From Ignavibacteriota bacterium (lineage in GTDB: Bacteria > Bacteroidota > Ignavibacteria > Kapaibacteriales > UBA2268), in assembly GCA_019637995.1 (NCBI GenBank), contig JAHBUQ010000004.1:124001-188000 (forward strand): DNA of 64,000 bases. Direction: 5' to 3'. This document shows positions 8,780-17,457 of the stretch, piece after piece. Made by a program: the position numbers and the translations under genes. The notes under the pieces were generated by a model, which saw nothing but the letters and a program-made list of their open reading frames with translations, had not been told where the DNA came from and searched no databases. Positions within the stretch are counted from its first letter, which is position 1, and each line of letters starts with the position of its first letter.

Positions 8780-10357
8780 TTGGCACCAAATACCGATACC
8801 CATCAAATGGGGATTTTTCAGAACTTAAAATATGATTTACCCGCAGGACTTGTAGTCTTTCTTGTAGCAGTGCCACTGTGTTTGGGTATAGCCCTTGCTT
8901 CCGGTGCACCACTTTTTGCCGGAATTATTGCAGGAATTATCGGTGGCACAGTCGTTGCTGCACTCAGCGGTTCGCCCTTAAGCGTAAGTGGACCGGCAGC
9001 CGGTTTGACTGTGATAGTTTTGAATGCTATAGCCACACTGGGAAGTTACGAAGCATTTTTATTGTCTGTTGTATTGGCAGGTCTGATGCAGCTTACTCTC
9101 GGATATTTAAAAGCAGGTATCATTGGATATTACTTTCCATCCTCAGTGATAAAAGGTATGTTAGCAGGGATTGGACTAATATTGATTTTGAAGCAAATAC
9201 CTCATGCAATAGGTTATGACGTTGTTGTTATTGGTGATGAAAGTTTTATAGAACCCGAAGGTACAACAACATTTGAAAGTTTGATGAATTCATTTGGTCT
9301 GCTCAATTATGGTGCAGCTATAATAAGTATTATCTCAATAGTGATAATGGTATTTTGGGAAAAACCATTTTTTAAAAAATTTACTTTCGTCAAGTTGATA
9401 CCGGGCGCATTAGTTGTTGTAATTTTGGGTATTGTAACGAATTACATATTTCAGTTATATTTCCCGAATTTGGTCATCGGTGAAAATATGCTTGTCAGCC
9501 TACCAATTGCTGAATCATTTCAAGACTTTGCCGTACAATTTGTATTTCCCGATTTCACTCAAATAACAAATGCTAATATTTGGATTGTTGCAGTAACTAT
9601 TGCAATTATTGCAAGTTTGGAATCACTTTTAAGTTTAGAGGCGGTTGATAAACTTGACCCTTATAAACGTACTTCACCTGCCAATCAAGAGCTTAAAGCG
9701 CAGGGTGTAGGAAATTTCTTATCAGGCTTAATAGGTGGTTTGCCTATGACGGCTGTAATTGTTCGAAGCTCTGCAAACGTAAATGCAGGCGGACGCACTA
9801 AAATGGCTGCAATTTTCCATGGTATATTATTGCTTGTCAGCGTACTTCTTATTCCGACATTTCTTAACCTTATACCACTTGCAAGCCTGGCTGCAATTTT
9901 ACTTTTAGTAGGTTATAAATTAGCTAAATGGGAATTATTCAGAGATTTGTACAGAATGGGAATGACTCAGTTTTTACCATTCATAGTTACAGTTCTCGGT
10001 ATTTTATTTACAGATTTACTTAGAGGAATTGGCTTAGGTATGGCAGTTGCTATATTCTACATACTAAAGAATAATTACAAAACACCGTATTTCTTCCATA
10101 AAGAAACCCATAAACACGGCGAAATCATTAGACTTATTTTATCTGAAGACGTTAGTTTCTTAAATCGTGGCAGTATCCTTCTAACTCTCTCGCATTTACC
10201 TGAAAATGTCAAAGTAATAATTGATGGTACCGGTTCTCAGAATATTGATTACGATGTTTTAGAAATTATTCATGATTTTAAAATTAGCTCACAACTAAAA
10301 AATATTGAAGTTGAATTAATAGAAATTCCGGATTTTATAAAACAATCTCATCATTAA
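8780..10357 (+). CDS. SulP family anion (probable bicarbonate/sulfate) transporter
   Basis: The protein has the SulP signature near its start (LPAGLVVFLVAVPLCLGIALASG) and about ten to twelve hydrophobic segments. A cytoplasmic STAS-like C-terminal domain occupies the last ~75 residues, with VIIDGTGSQNIDYDVLEII resembling the STAS core. The open frame extends left to 8681, but that leader is not family-like. I chose the TTG at 8780 because AGGAA precedes it by five bases; ATG 8807 is the alternative. A beta-carbonic anhydrase gene follows 16 bp downstream, a pairing that in other bacteria points to bicarbonate uptake, although sulfate cannot be excluded. Confidence 0.85.
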   Translation: MAPNTDTHQMGIFQNLKYDLPAGLVVFLVAVPLCLGIALASGAPLFAGIIAGIIGGTVVAALSGSPLSVSGPAAGLTVIVLNAIATLGSYEAFLLSVVLAGLMQLTLGYLKAGIIGYYFPSSVIKGMLAGIGLILILKQIPHAIGYDVVVIGDESFIEPEGTTTFESLMNSFGLLNYGAAIISIISIVIMVFWEKPFFKKFTFVKLIPGALVVVILGIVTNYIFQLYFPNLVIGENMLVSLPIAESFQDFAVQFVFPDFTQITNANIWIVAVTIAIIASLESLLSLEAVDKLDPYKRTSPANQELKAQGVGNFLSGLIGGLPMTAVIVRSSANVNAGGRTKMAAIFHGILLLVSVLLIPTFLNLIPLASLAAILLLVGYKLAKWELFRDLYRMGMTQFLPFIVTVLGILFTDLLRGIGLGMAVAIFYILKNNYKTPYFFHKETHKHGEIIRLILSEDVSFLNRGSILLTLSHLPENVKVIIDGTGSQNIDYDVLEIIHDFKISSQLKNIEVELIEIPDFIKQSHH

Positions 10358-10373
10358 TAAAAGGAGAATCTTT

Positions 10374-11021
10374 ATGTCACAAGAGCATATTAAACTATTG
10401 GAATATAATAAACAATGGGTTAAGGAAACATTAGAACTTGACCCAAATTATTTCACTGAACTTGCAAAAGGACAAAAACCTGAATTCCTTTGGGTTGGCT
10501 GTGCAGATAGCAGAGTTCCTGCAAATGTGATCACCGGAACAAAGTCGGGTGATATATTTGTACATCGAAATATAGCAAACGTAGTATTGCATACAGATTC
10601 AAACTGTATGAGTGTACTTCATTATGCAGTAGAAGTGCTCAAAGTGAGACATATTATTGTGTGCGGACACTATAGCTGTGGAGGTATCAAAGCAGCTATG
10701 TCAAATAAGGATCATGGATTGGTTGTAAATAAGTGGCTTCGCAATATTAAAGAAGTTTACGCTAAGCATTCTAATGAACTTGATGCTATTGAAGATACTA
10801 CTGAAAGAAGCAACAGACTCACAGAGCTTAATGTCATAGAAAGTGTCATAAACTTAGCCAAAACATCAATAATTCAAAGCGCTTGGGATAATCATGAGAT
10901 TAAAATCCATGGTTGGGTTTATGGAATTGACACAGGCATTATCAAAGACCTGAATGTTATGGTTCAAGAAACAGCAGACTTGGAGCCGATTTTCAGATAC
11001 GAAAAAATAGAAAAACTTTAA
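10374..11021 (+). CDS. Beta-carbonic anhydrase, cytoplasmic
   Basis: This 215-residue enzyme interconverts CO2 and bicarbonate. The zinc ligands are present as C43 and the DSR dyad (CADSRVP), H99 and C102 (HYSCGG), in the beta-class arrangement. There is no signal peptide, so it acts in the cytoplasm. It lies 16 bp behind the SulP gene with an AGGAG Shine-Dalgarno site, so transporter and enzyme are probably co-expressed, the enzyme handling bicarbonate delivered by the transporter. The length and the segment after the second zinc motif match the Can-type clade. Confidence 0.93.
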   Translation: MSQEHIKLLEYNKQWVKETLELDPNYFTELAKGQKPEFLWVGCADSRVPANVITGTKSGDIFVHRNIANVVLHTDSNCMSVLHYAVEVLKVRHIIVCGHYSCGGIKAAMSNKDHGLVVNKWLRNIKEVYAKHSNELDAIEDTTERSNRLTELNVIESVINLAKTSIIQSAWDNHEIKIHGWVYGIDTGIIKDLNVMVQETADLEPIFRYEKIEKL

Positions 11022-11074
11022 AAATATATCTTTATATATTTTCTGATTTACAAATTCTAAGTTATAATATAATA

Positions 11075-11115
11075 TTTCCAACGTTTCCTGATATTTACAA
11101 AAGAAACGCTGGAAA
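11075..11115. terminator. Bidirectional hairpin between convergent carbonic anhydrase genes
   Basis: A 13-base inverted repeat (11075-11087 against 11103-11115) with one mismatch and a 15-base AT-rich loop lies between two converging genes. It probably ends transcription from both sides. Confidence 0.55.
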
Positions 11116-11203
11116 TTGATTATTTATTATACTTTTACTAAAAAGTGCTGATTAATATTCAAAATAGAATAATCAGAACTTTAACCTCTCAAAATCAGTA
11201 AAA

Positions 11204-11902
11204 TTAATGCGGTGCCTTCATATCTGGGTCTAAAACATTGACCGAGCCTGTTTCAACATTATAAATCATTGGAAGTACTTGAACTTCACCATGTTCCTTA
11301 CTTATTCTTTGAATCATGGGGTCGTTTTTAATCTGTTTCATACCATGAAATATATTGGCATAAATACATCTTTCCATGTGTTCGTGCTTCGGTTCAGGAA
11401 TTTCCTGCTCCTCTTCCTCATCTCGGATATGCTTGATAATATCTTTAATATTACCTTCGCCTTCATGACCATGAGCAAAAGCTTTTATGGCTCCACAGTC
11501 AGTATGACCAAGAACACCGACAAATTTTACTCCAAGATGCTCAACTGCATATTGAATGCTGCCCATTTCATAATTGCCAATAATATTACCGGCTGTACGA
11601 ATAACAAAAATATCGCCGACTCCGGCATCGAAAAGGGTTTCAACGGGTACGCGACTGTCTGAGCAGGCAATAATTACAGCAATAGGATTCTGCCCTTTTG
11701 ATGTTTCGAGAATTGTTTTTCTATCCTGATGTGGATGAGTGGCAGTACCATCAACAAATCGTTGATTTCCGTCAAGAAGTACTTTTAATACATTAACACC
11801 CTCATGTTTAGACTTTTTTGCGTGTTCATCAGCAAAAATGGCTGCCACTGAGAGCAGAATAATTATAACGGCATTTGCCGTAAGTCGTAAAGCAGATTTC
11901 AT
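11204..11902 (-). CDS. Beta-carbonic anhydrase with signal peptide (exported)
   Basis: This second beta-class carbonic anhydrase keeps the zinc ligands in CSDSRVP and HTDCGAIKAF. It starts with a positively charged, strongly hydrophobic leader (MKSALRL... to about residue 25, ending IFA before DEHAKK), a typical Sec signal, so it should act in the periplasm. I start it at ATG 11902 (232 residues) rather than the TTG at 11914. It also has a histidine- and acid-rich insert (HGHEGEGN... EEEEQE) after the second zinc motif. It converges on the SulP/anhydrase pair. Together they could convert CO2 and bicarbonate on both sides of the membrane. Confidence 0.88.
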   Translation of the reverse strand: MKSALRLTANAVIIILLSVAAIFADEHAKKSKHEGVNVLKVLLDGNQRFVDGTATHPHQDRKTILETSKGQNPIAVIIACSDSRVPVETLFDAGVGDIFVIRTAGNIIGNYEMGSIQYAVEHLGVKFVGVLGHTDCGAIKAFAHGHEGEGNIKDIIKHIRDEEEEQEIPEPKHEHMERCIYANIFHGMKQIKNDPMIQRISKEHGEVQVLPMIYNVETGSVNVLDPDMKAPH

Positions 11903-12027
11903 TGGTTCTATCAATAATGTTCTACAAGATTGTTATTTAAGTCAAATACTAAAATATGTAAATAATTTAATATTTAAAAAAATAAATTTAATTTTCACCA
12001 AAATTTATCAATTATTTACAATATTAT

Positions 12028-13746
12028 TTAAAATTCGAACTTATAGATATTGCCTTGTAAATTATCAGTAACAATTTCAAACTTTCCTTCCACCTTCTCA
12101 GCCAAAAACTGTAAGGTTCTAAATCCTACTCCTATCTCTTGTTTATCTTTAAAAAATCTCTTTTTTGAATCAAGTAATTTGCTTATATCAGCACCATTGT
12201 CAGATACCAATATAATCGGTTTACCCAGATAGTCTTCAGCATGAAAAACAACCTCTCCACCAACCGGGACATCTTTTGCTGAATCAATAGAATTGATAAG
12301 GAGAATATTTGTGATTGTTCTGTAAATATACTCATCATATAGCGATATTCCGGGTCTGAGCAAATAATCTTCTTTTAGTCTGATACCGTAAAAATCGGCT
12401 AAACCGCGAAATTCCCTTACAGTAGATTCAATAAATTGTTTTAAATTTAACTCAATTGGATTCGATTCGAACCCTGATGCAACTTTAATAAAATCAAGTA
12501 TCATTTTATTTAGTACATCATAATGGAATTTCAAATTATCCCAGGATTTGATTTTGAAATCAATATTTCTGTCGCTGTAAATTATCTTTTCAAATCTTTT
12601 TGCAATATCATCCTGATACGCAAAAACTGAAAATATACTTTTACCAACTGAATTGAAAGTAGTTATAAGTGCATCTCTTTCGGCATCTTTCTTTTGCTTT
12701 TCAAGCTGCTTCACATTTCGTAAATCCTGGAAAAATCCGACTCTTCCGACTGATTTCTTCTTGTCACGGATTTCAAATGCATTTAGTCTGACCGGTATTT
12801 TATCACCAACTGTTGACTTTAAAACACAATCTTTATCCTGAAGAATTATTCCATCAATATCAGCTTCATCAAAAAATTCTTTTGGCAGCAGCTCCTGAAT
12901 TTTGTTTATAGTTGGTTTGCGAATAACATTCCAAAGCAGAATGTCTTTGAGTGTCGAGTTGAATATCTGAACTCTGCCCTTAGTATCTATTGCAATAATA
13001 CCATCTGCTGAATTATCAAGCAAATCACTATAAAAATCATGCGTTAGATTTAGCTGCTCCTGCAACTGATTTAGCTCTGTTATATCCAACATTATTTCCA
13101 TTACAAGTTGCGTTTTATTATCTTTTACCAGAAATGGTACACTTGTAACTATTAAATGTACTTTTTCACCATTAATTGTATTTGAAATAACTGTATCAGT
13201 ATGCTCTTCATTATCAGAAAAGCATAATATTGTCGGGTTATCTTGATAATCATTTTTCTTTTTGCCCGGTTCAGTATAAAATATACTGTGATTTCTTCCG
13301 AAAGTATATCTGAACTTTTGACTTGCTCTAACAATTTTCAAGCTTGGATCAACTATTGAAATATAAGATGGTACGGATTCGAATAACAGATTAAAATCCC
13401 GCTGCCATTGGTTATATTCGTTATTTTCACTAACAAGCATAAGTGCACCAACTATTTCATCATTTTGTTTAACAGGACTTATACTTATATTAATGATTGT
13501 AGTTTTGTGATTTACAATAGAATTTGTGACTATCAGAGATGATTCACAACCTTTTTCAATTGCCTCATCTAATCTTGCTATAATCTCAGGTTTACTTAGT
13601 TTCGATTCAGTTTCAAATAAAACTTTCCCTCTTAAATCCCCGAAAGAAGATATAATTTTTTTATTTAATTCTATTACCTTTTGTTGTTTATCCACATAAA
13701 CAACCCCGTAAGGCAGGGATTCTATTATATTTCGTTCAATACTCAT
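12028..13746 (-). CDS. PAS-domain sensor protein with degenerate histidine-kinase core
   Basis: The 572-residue soluble protein has two to three PAS-like units (about residues 5-110, 125-225 and 240-345; the last holds DNSADGIIAIDTKGRV), a short coiled coil (QLEKQKKDAERD), and a C-terminal HATPase-like domain. The dimerisation region shows no H-E/D-x-x-x-P phospho-acceptor box, and the N box reads TITNILLINSIDSA. G1 is present as VSDNGAD and G2 as GVGF. It may be a pseudokinase or atypical ATP-binding regulator rather than a working kinase. It has no membrane segment and no adjacent response regulator. The upstream TTG at 13749 is an alternative start. Confidence 0.75.
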   Translation of the reverse strand: MSIERNIIESLPYGVVYVDKQQKVIELNKKIISSFGDLRGKVLFETESKLSKPEIIARLDEAIEKGCESSLIVTNSIVNHKTTIINISISPVKQNDEIVGALMLVSENNEYNQWQRDFNLLFESVPSYISIVDPSLKIVRASQKFRYTFGRNHSIFYTEPGKKKNDYQDNPTILCFSDNEEHTDTVISNTINGEKVHLIVTSVPFLVKDNKTQLVMEIMLDITELNQLQEQLNLTHDFYSDLLDNSADGIIAIDTKGRVQIFNSTLKDILLWNVIRKPTINKIQELLPKEFFDEADIDGIILQDKDCVLKSTVGDKIPVRLNAFEIRDKKKSVGRVGFFQDLRNVKQLEKQKKDAERDALITTFNSVGKSIFSVFAYQDDIAKRFEKIIYSDRNIDFKIKSWDNLKFHYDVLNKMILDFIKVASGFESNPIELNLKQFIESTVREFRGLADFYGIRLKEDYLLRPGISLYDEYIYRTITNILLINSIDSAKDVPVGGEVVFHAEDYLGKPIILVSDNGADISKLLDSKKRFFKDKQEIGVGFRTLQFLAEKVEGKFEIVTDNLQGNIYKFEF

Positions 13747-13749
13747 CAA

Positions 13750-14059
13750 TTTGCTTCCAACCCTTGATGTAACAAATAATCACTATATTAAAAACAGAAA
13801 TGTTCACATATTTAAAAACTTTCATAAAATATGAACTATTTATGAATGGAAATATAATAAGAATTAATTTAAATTCAAAATAAATTTATTTTTAATTCAT
13901 AATTTAATAATTAAAATTTTGTTAAAAATTTAATAGTAGCATTAAAATAACGATTAATATATTTTAATTAATCGTTATTTACATTAATATTCAATCGTTT
14001 ATTGATTAGAAATCATAAAAATGAAATTTAAAAATTTAAAATAATATATTAATTCAAAA
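13750..14059. other. AT-rich intergenic region
   Basis: About 310 bases separate two minus-strand genes. Apart from the strong inverted repeat at 13945-13980 I see only very AT-rich sequence that must also hold the promoter of the PAS-protein gene. No RNA gene or ORF is supported. Confidence 0.6.
13945..13980 (-). terminator. Long perfect inverted repeat, probable terminator
   Basis: A perfect 14-bp inverted repeat (13945-13958 against 13967-13980) with an 8-base loop lies 80 bases after the stop of the lamin-tail gene on the minus strand. It is AT-rich with only a short GC core, so it may be a weak terminator or a protein-binding palindrome. Confidence 0.5.
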
Positions 14060-15757
14060 TCACTTCCCAATGACAATTAATGATTTTAGGACAGAAACTT
14101 TTCCTGATTCAATATCAACAGCTTCAATTACAACTATATACTGACCAATCTGGGAAATAAAATCATTCGAATTCCTTCCGTCCCAAACAATGGCACCTTG
14201 AGAACCGGAGAATCTATTGTTGGCTATCTGCGAGATACGAGTTCCGTTCATATCGTAAACTGCAGCACTCAAGTGCGAACTTGTAAATGGCAATTCATAA
14301 GATATTACTGCATTTGCGTCTGCACCTCCAAGAGATGGAGCAAATGGATTTGGTGATATGCTGATACTTCCCTCCCCGGGTTTATTTCCGGCCAGACTGT
14401 TAATCTTACCCGGAGTGCCTCCTTCATAAGCTGAACAAGTGCTCCAGTTTGCATTATAATGACTTTCCAAAATTGGTGAAATTTTTTCAAGACTTCGATT
14501 TTTGGTGTTGCTGACAGACCTGTTATGCCAAGAGTTAGAATATGTTAGCGAATCATAAATTTTTCCATTTGCATCAGCTATTACAATTAAATCCCCGCTT
14601 AAATTGAGATTCATTGATGATTTGAATAAGTAAATATTATTTTTATCTAATAAATCCGGGAATGTTTGAAAAAAAGCCTCATCCCAGGTCACGACTCCAT
14701 ATTCATTAGGCGGAATAACAAAAGAATCTGAAATAATCCTGACATTACCTTTTTCAATTGTGCCTGCTGCATCCCATATGACAAAATTATCAAGCAGCAA
14801 AGTATCACTACCACCATTCCATAATTCAATGTATTCAGCCATACCATCAGAAACATCATACATAATTTCATTTATTTTAATTATCGGGTCTTCACGTCTG
14901 ATATAAAATTCTGAAGAAACAGTATCATTTGACCTTCTTTCATCATTGAATGAACTTACGAAAGCAGTGAACCTGACCATACCTGAACGTGGTATGATAT
15001 TTCTTATTAGCTCTACAGGAATACTGATAATTGTGTCCAAATCGTATATGCTAATACCAGTCAATTCAATTAAAGATAAATTCAACATTTCACCGGAAGA
15101 AATAGTAAATTCTGCATTTACCGAAAAATCAAATTCCTGAGAACGTTTAGTTCCAATATCATTAATAACAACCTCAACTTCAGCTGATAAATTATTATAG
15201 TTTATTTTTAAGCAAGTTAAGTCATAATTAATAAGTGCTGTGCTATTTATATATCCGGGTGTTGCACCAAATGCAGATAATGATTTAGACCAATTTGTCT
15301 GAGATAGTGCTGCTGATTTGACATCAATTCGTTCAAGAGATAATCCTTTTTCACCCCATTTCATATCATAGAAAACAGTATCAATCAGCTCTGAAACATT
15401 TTCTCTCAAGGCAACAGCATCATTTGTATTATTTAAAGTTGGAAATGTTGACTGTATCATTATGCAATTCGACGGAATATTATAGTATGTTTTAAGTAAG
15501 TTAGTATCTTTAACTACTATGGCAAACTGACCCGGTTGCAATTTAAATGGTTGAATATTCCTGCTCGAAGCTAAATCTGAAATTGCAGGGGAAACTAATA
15601 TTATTTCAAATTCACCGGTATTGTAAAACTCAATCCACTCCGGTTCACCATCAAGTGGAGCCGGCATAATTTCATTAATAACAATTCTTGCTTCCAAAAT
15701 AATTGAGAAACAAAACATCAGAATGAATAATGTTATTTTAAGGATTGTAATAAGCAT
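14060..15757 (-). CDS. Secreted lamin-tail-domain protein with FlgD/T9SS-like C-terminus
   Basis: The protein (565 residues from ATG 15757) begins with a hydrophobic signal sequence. It contains two lamin-tail domains (starting IVINEIMPAPLDGEPEWIEF and KINEIMYDVSDGMAEYIEL, about residues 25-125 and 290-400), separated by a CARDB/Ig-like beta-rich stretch. The last ~95 residues form a FlgD-like sorting domain (SISPNPF... VYDMNGTRIS... GQYIVVIEA), as in type IX secretion cargo. It is thus probably a cell-surface or secreted structural protein. Its start lies inside the end of the msrC gene (20-bp overlap), so the two are translationally linked. Confidence 0.8.
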   Translation of the reverse strand: MLITILKITLFILMFCFSIILEARIVINEIMPAPLDGEPEWIEFYNTGEFEIILVSPAISDLASSRNIQPFKLQPGQFAIVVKDTNLLKTYYNIPSNCIMIQSTFPTLNNTNDAVALRENVSELIDTVFYDMKWGEKGLSLERIDVKSAALSQTNWSKSLSAFGATPGYINSTALINYDLTCLKINYNNLSAEVEVVINDIGTKRSQEFDFSVNAEFTISSGEMLNLSLIELTGISIYDLDTIISIPVELIRNIIPRSGMVRFTAFVSSFNDERRSNDTVSSEFYIRREDPIIKINEIMYDVSDGMAEYIELWNGGSDTLLLDNFVIWDAAGTIEKGNVRIISDSFVIPPNEYGVVTWDEAFFQTFPDLLDKNNIYLFKSSMNLNLSGDLIVIADANGKIYDSLTYSNSWHNRSVSNTKNRSLEKISPILESHYNANWSTCSAYEGGTPGKINSLAGNKPGEGSISISPNPFAPSLGGADANAVISYELPFTSSHLSAAVYDMNGTRISQIANNRFSGSQGAIVWDGRNSNDFISQIGQYIVVIEAVDIESGKVSVLKSLIVIGK

Positions 15758-16205
15758 ATATTTTATCCATATTTGAATTTTCAAGAAGAAATTTTAAGCC
15801 CGTTTCTATCTCTTTACATATATCAATGTCGAATCTTGATAATATCGGGCTATCAACATCAAAAACACCAAATAATTTACCATTAAAAATTAAGGGTATG
15901 ACAAGTTCAGAATTTGAAGCTGAGTCACAAGCAATATGTCCATCAAATTGATGCACATTATCAACGACTAATGATTCTCTTCTTATTGCTGCAGTTCCGC
16001 AAACACCTTTTCCGAGTTGAATTCTGATACAGGCAGGCTTTCCCTGAAATGGTCCGAGAATTAATTCATCGCCTGACAACATATAAAAGCCAGCCCAGTT
16101 TAAATCTTTGTATTTTTCAAAAATATATGACGAAAAATTCGATGCATTGGCAATGAAGTCATCAACCTCAGTCATCAAACTTTGAAGACCCGCAAATTCA
16201 GACAT
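15738..16205 (-). CDS. msrC: Free methionine-R-sulfoxide reductase (GAF domain)
   Basis: This 155-residue GAF-domain enzyme reduces free methionine-(R)-sulfoxide in the cytoplasm. The three family cysteines are C59 (GKPACIRI), C69 (GKGVCGTA) and C93 (GHIACDS), with the same spacing (10 and 24) as Cys84, Cys94 and Cys118 of the E. coli enzyme. The GPFQGKPAC and ELVIPL segments are also diagnostic. It is divergent from the small zinc-ribbon gene at 16370 and leads a two-gene operon with the lamin-tail protein, an odd pairing of a cytosolic repair enzyme and a secreted protein. Confidence 0.92.
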   Translation of the reverse strand: MSEFAGLQSLMTEVDDFIANASNFSSYIFEKYKDLNWAGFYMLSGDELILGPFQGKPACIRIQLGKGVCGTAAIRRESLVVDNVHQFDGHIACDSASNSELVIPLIFNGKLFGVFDVDSPILSRFDIDICKEIETGLKFLLENSNMDKIYAYYNP

Positions 16206-16314
16206 ATTTCAAACTTCCAAAATTTACCTTAAACATATTTACAAATAAAAACATAATTATTCAAATTTAAAAAAAATATCAATAATTTTTGAAGAATTGC
16301 GTTATTATACTTGA

Positions 16315-16332
16315 AGTTAGTTTTATCTAACT
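16315..16332. promoter_or_regulatory. Small inverted repeat in a divergent promoter region
   Basis: AGTTAG, six bases, CTAACT lies in the 164-base divergent region between msrC and the zinc-ribbon gene, 38 bases before the latter's ATG. It could be an operator, but the arms are short. Confidence 0.25.
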
Positions 16333-16369
16333 ATTATTTTAGTATTTCAAATTTATTATGGTAAATTAA

Positions 16370-16546
16370 ATGCAAACATATACCCATACATGCAATACTT
16401 GCGGCGATGTAAAAGAAGTTTATTTGTTGCCGGATGAAAAGCCTGAAGATTTAAGCGGCTGCGTATGTGATCGAACTGTTGAAAAAGTCAGCAAAGCTAT
16501 GTCGCCTGATTCACTTTTGAAAAATCTTCATAAATCCGATAACTAA
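16370..16546 (+). CDS. Small zinc-ribbon-like protein
   Basis: This short 58-codon gene has not been matched to a family. It encodes MQTYTHTCNTCGDVKEVYLL followed by an acidic stretch and a second cysteine pair (GCVCD). The CNTC and CVC pairs make it a likely single-zinc ribbon. The codon use resembles its neighbours, and a strong terminator follows 22 bases after the stop, which supports it being a real transcription unit. The function is unknown; small zinc-ribbon proteins often assist transcription or translation. Confidence 0.6.
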   Translation: MQTYTHTCNTCGDVKEVYLLPDEKPEDLSGCVCDRTVEKVSKAMSPDSLLKNLHKSDN

Positions 16547-16568
16547 AATTCGGATAATTTAATATATT

Positions 16569-16598
16569 AAAAGCCGGTACTGAAGTGTCGGCTTTTTT
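16569..16598 (+). terminator. Rho-independent terminator
   Basis: AAAAGCCG pairs with CGGCTTTT (16569-16576 with 16589-16596). The stem extends through two G-T wobbles to a TGAA tetraloop and is followed by a T run. It ends the small zinc-ribbon gene. Confidence 0.85.
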
Positions 16599-16721
16599 AC
16601 ATAATGAGCAAATATAAAAAAAAATGATATATATATGCAGCCGATAATGCCGATGAATAGGGAATTTTTTTTTATTTTTTGGAAATACCTCAATAAACAG
16701 TTAAATTTGTAAGTTGTTTTT

Positions 16722-17255
16722 GTGCAGATTTTTAAAAAGATGATTAAAATAGATATATCCGGTATGTCCGACGGTGAATATGAGTTCGAGCTATCTGTTC
16801 CTGTAAATACGTTGGAAACTGCATTTGACGAGTTTTTTGGAGATATCAGACTAAGTGTAATTGTTAAGAAACTTGGTTTGAGATATACCCTTACAGCAGA
16901 TGCCAAAGTAAATGCAAGAATGGAGTGTGATCGGTCTTTGCAAATTTTCGAAGAATTAATCTCAGCAAATTTTGAGATTGTATACCGGGCAAATACGAAA
17001 TTATTTTTAGAAGTTGGAAAACACGGCGAAAATGACAAAGAAATTATTATTAGAGAAGATTATAAGTACATTGACATTTCTGAAGAAGTATTAGAGCATC
17101 TTGCTTTAAAACTTCCAATGAAGCGGTTAGCACCTGAATACAGAGACAAGGAATTATCAGAAATATTTCCTGAAATCGCTAAGGAAATAATTCCCGATGA
17201 GAATTTACCTCTTGATGACAGGTGGTCAAATTTGAAAAATATTAAGTTTAATTGA
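16722..17255 (+). CDS. yceD: YceD/DUF177 family protein
   Basis: The 177-residue product matches the DUF177/YceD family, including the conserved segment with a CDR motif (MECDRSLQIFEE) in the middle. In most bacteria this gene sits directly before rpmF and the fatty-acid genes, as here, and it has been linked to 23S rRNA or ribosome assembly. The GTG at 16722 is the first start; the ATG at 16740, six codons in, is equally possible. It heads the yceD-rpmF-plsX-fab operon. Confidence 0.82.
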   Translation: MQIFKKMIKIDISGMSDGEYEFELSVPVNTLETAFDEFFGDIRLSVIVKKLGLRYTLTADAKVNARMECDRSLQIFEELISANFEIVYRANTKLFLEVGKHGENDKEIIIREDYKYIDISEEVLEHLALKLPMKRLAPEYRDKELSEIFPEIAKEIIPDENLPLDDRWSNLKNIKFN

Positions 17256-17277
17256 TTTTATATAAAGGATAAATAAA

Positions 17278-17454
17278 ATGCCAAATCCAACCAGAAAGTT
17301 TTCGAAATCAAGAAGAAATAAAAGACGTACGCACTACAAAGCGACTCCAATGCAGACATCAGTATGTCCGCAGTGTGGAGCTACTAAGCTTTCGCATAGT
17401 GCATGCCCTGAATGTGGATACTACAACGGCAGAAAAGTTGTTGCAGCATTATAA
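17278..17454 (+). CDS. rpmF: 50S ribosomal protein L32
   Basis: This 58-residue protein starts MPNPTRKFSKSRRNKRRTHY and carries two zinc-binding cysteine pairs, CPQC and CPEC, which identify the C+ (zinc-bound) form of L32. An AAGGA Shine-Dalgarno sequence lies seven bases upstream. It stands between yceD and plsX, the common bacterial order, and the plsX start follows within a few bases. Confidence 0.97.
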   Translation: MPNPTRKFSKSRRNKRRTHYKATPMQTSVCPQCGATKLSHSACPECGYYNGRKVVAAL

Positions 17455-17457
17455 TTT

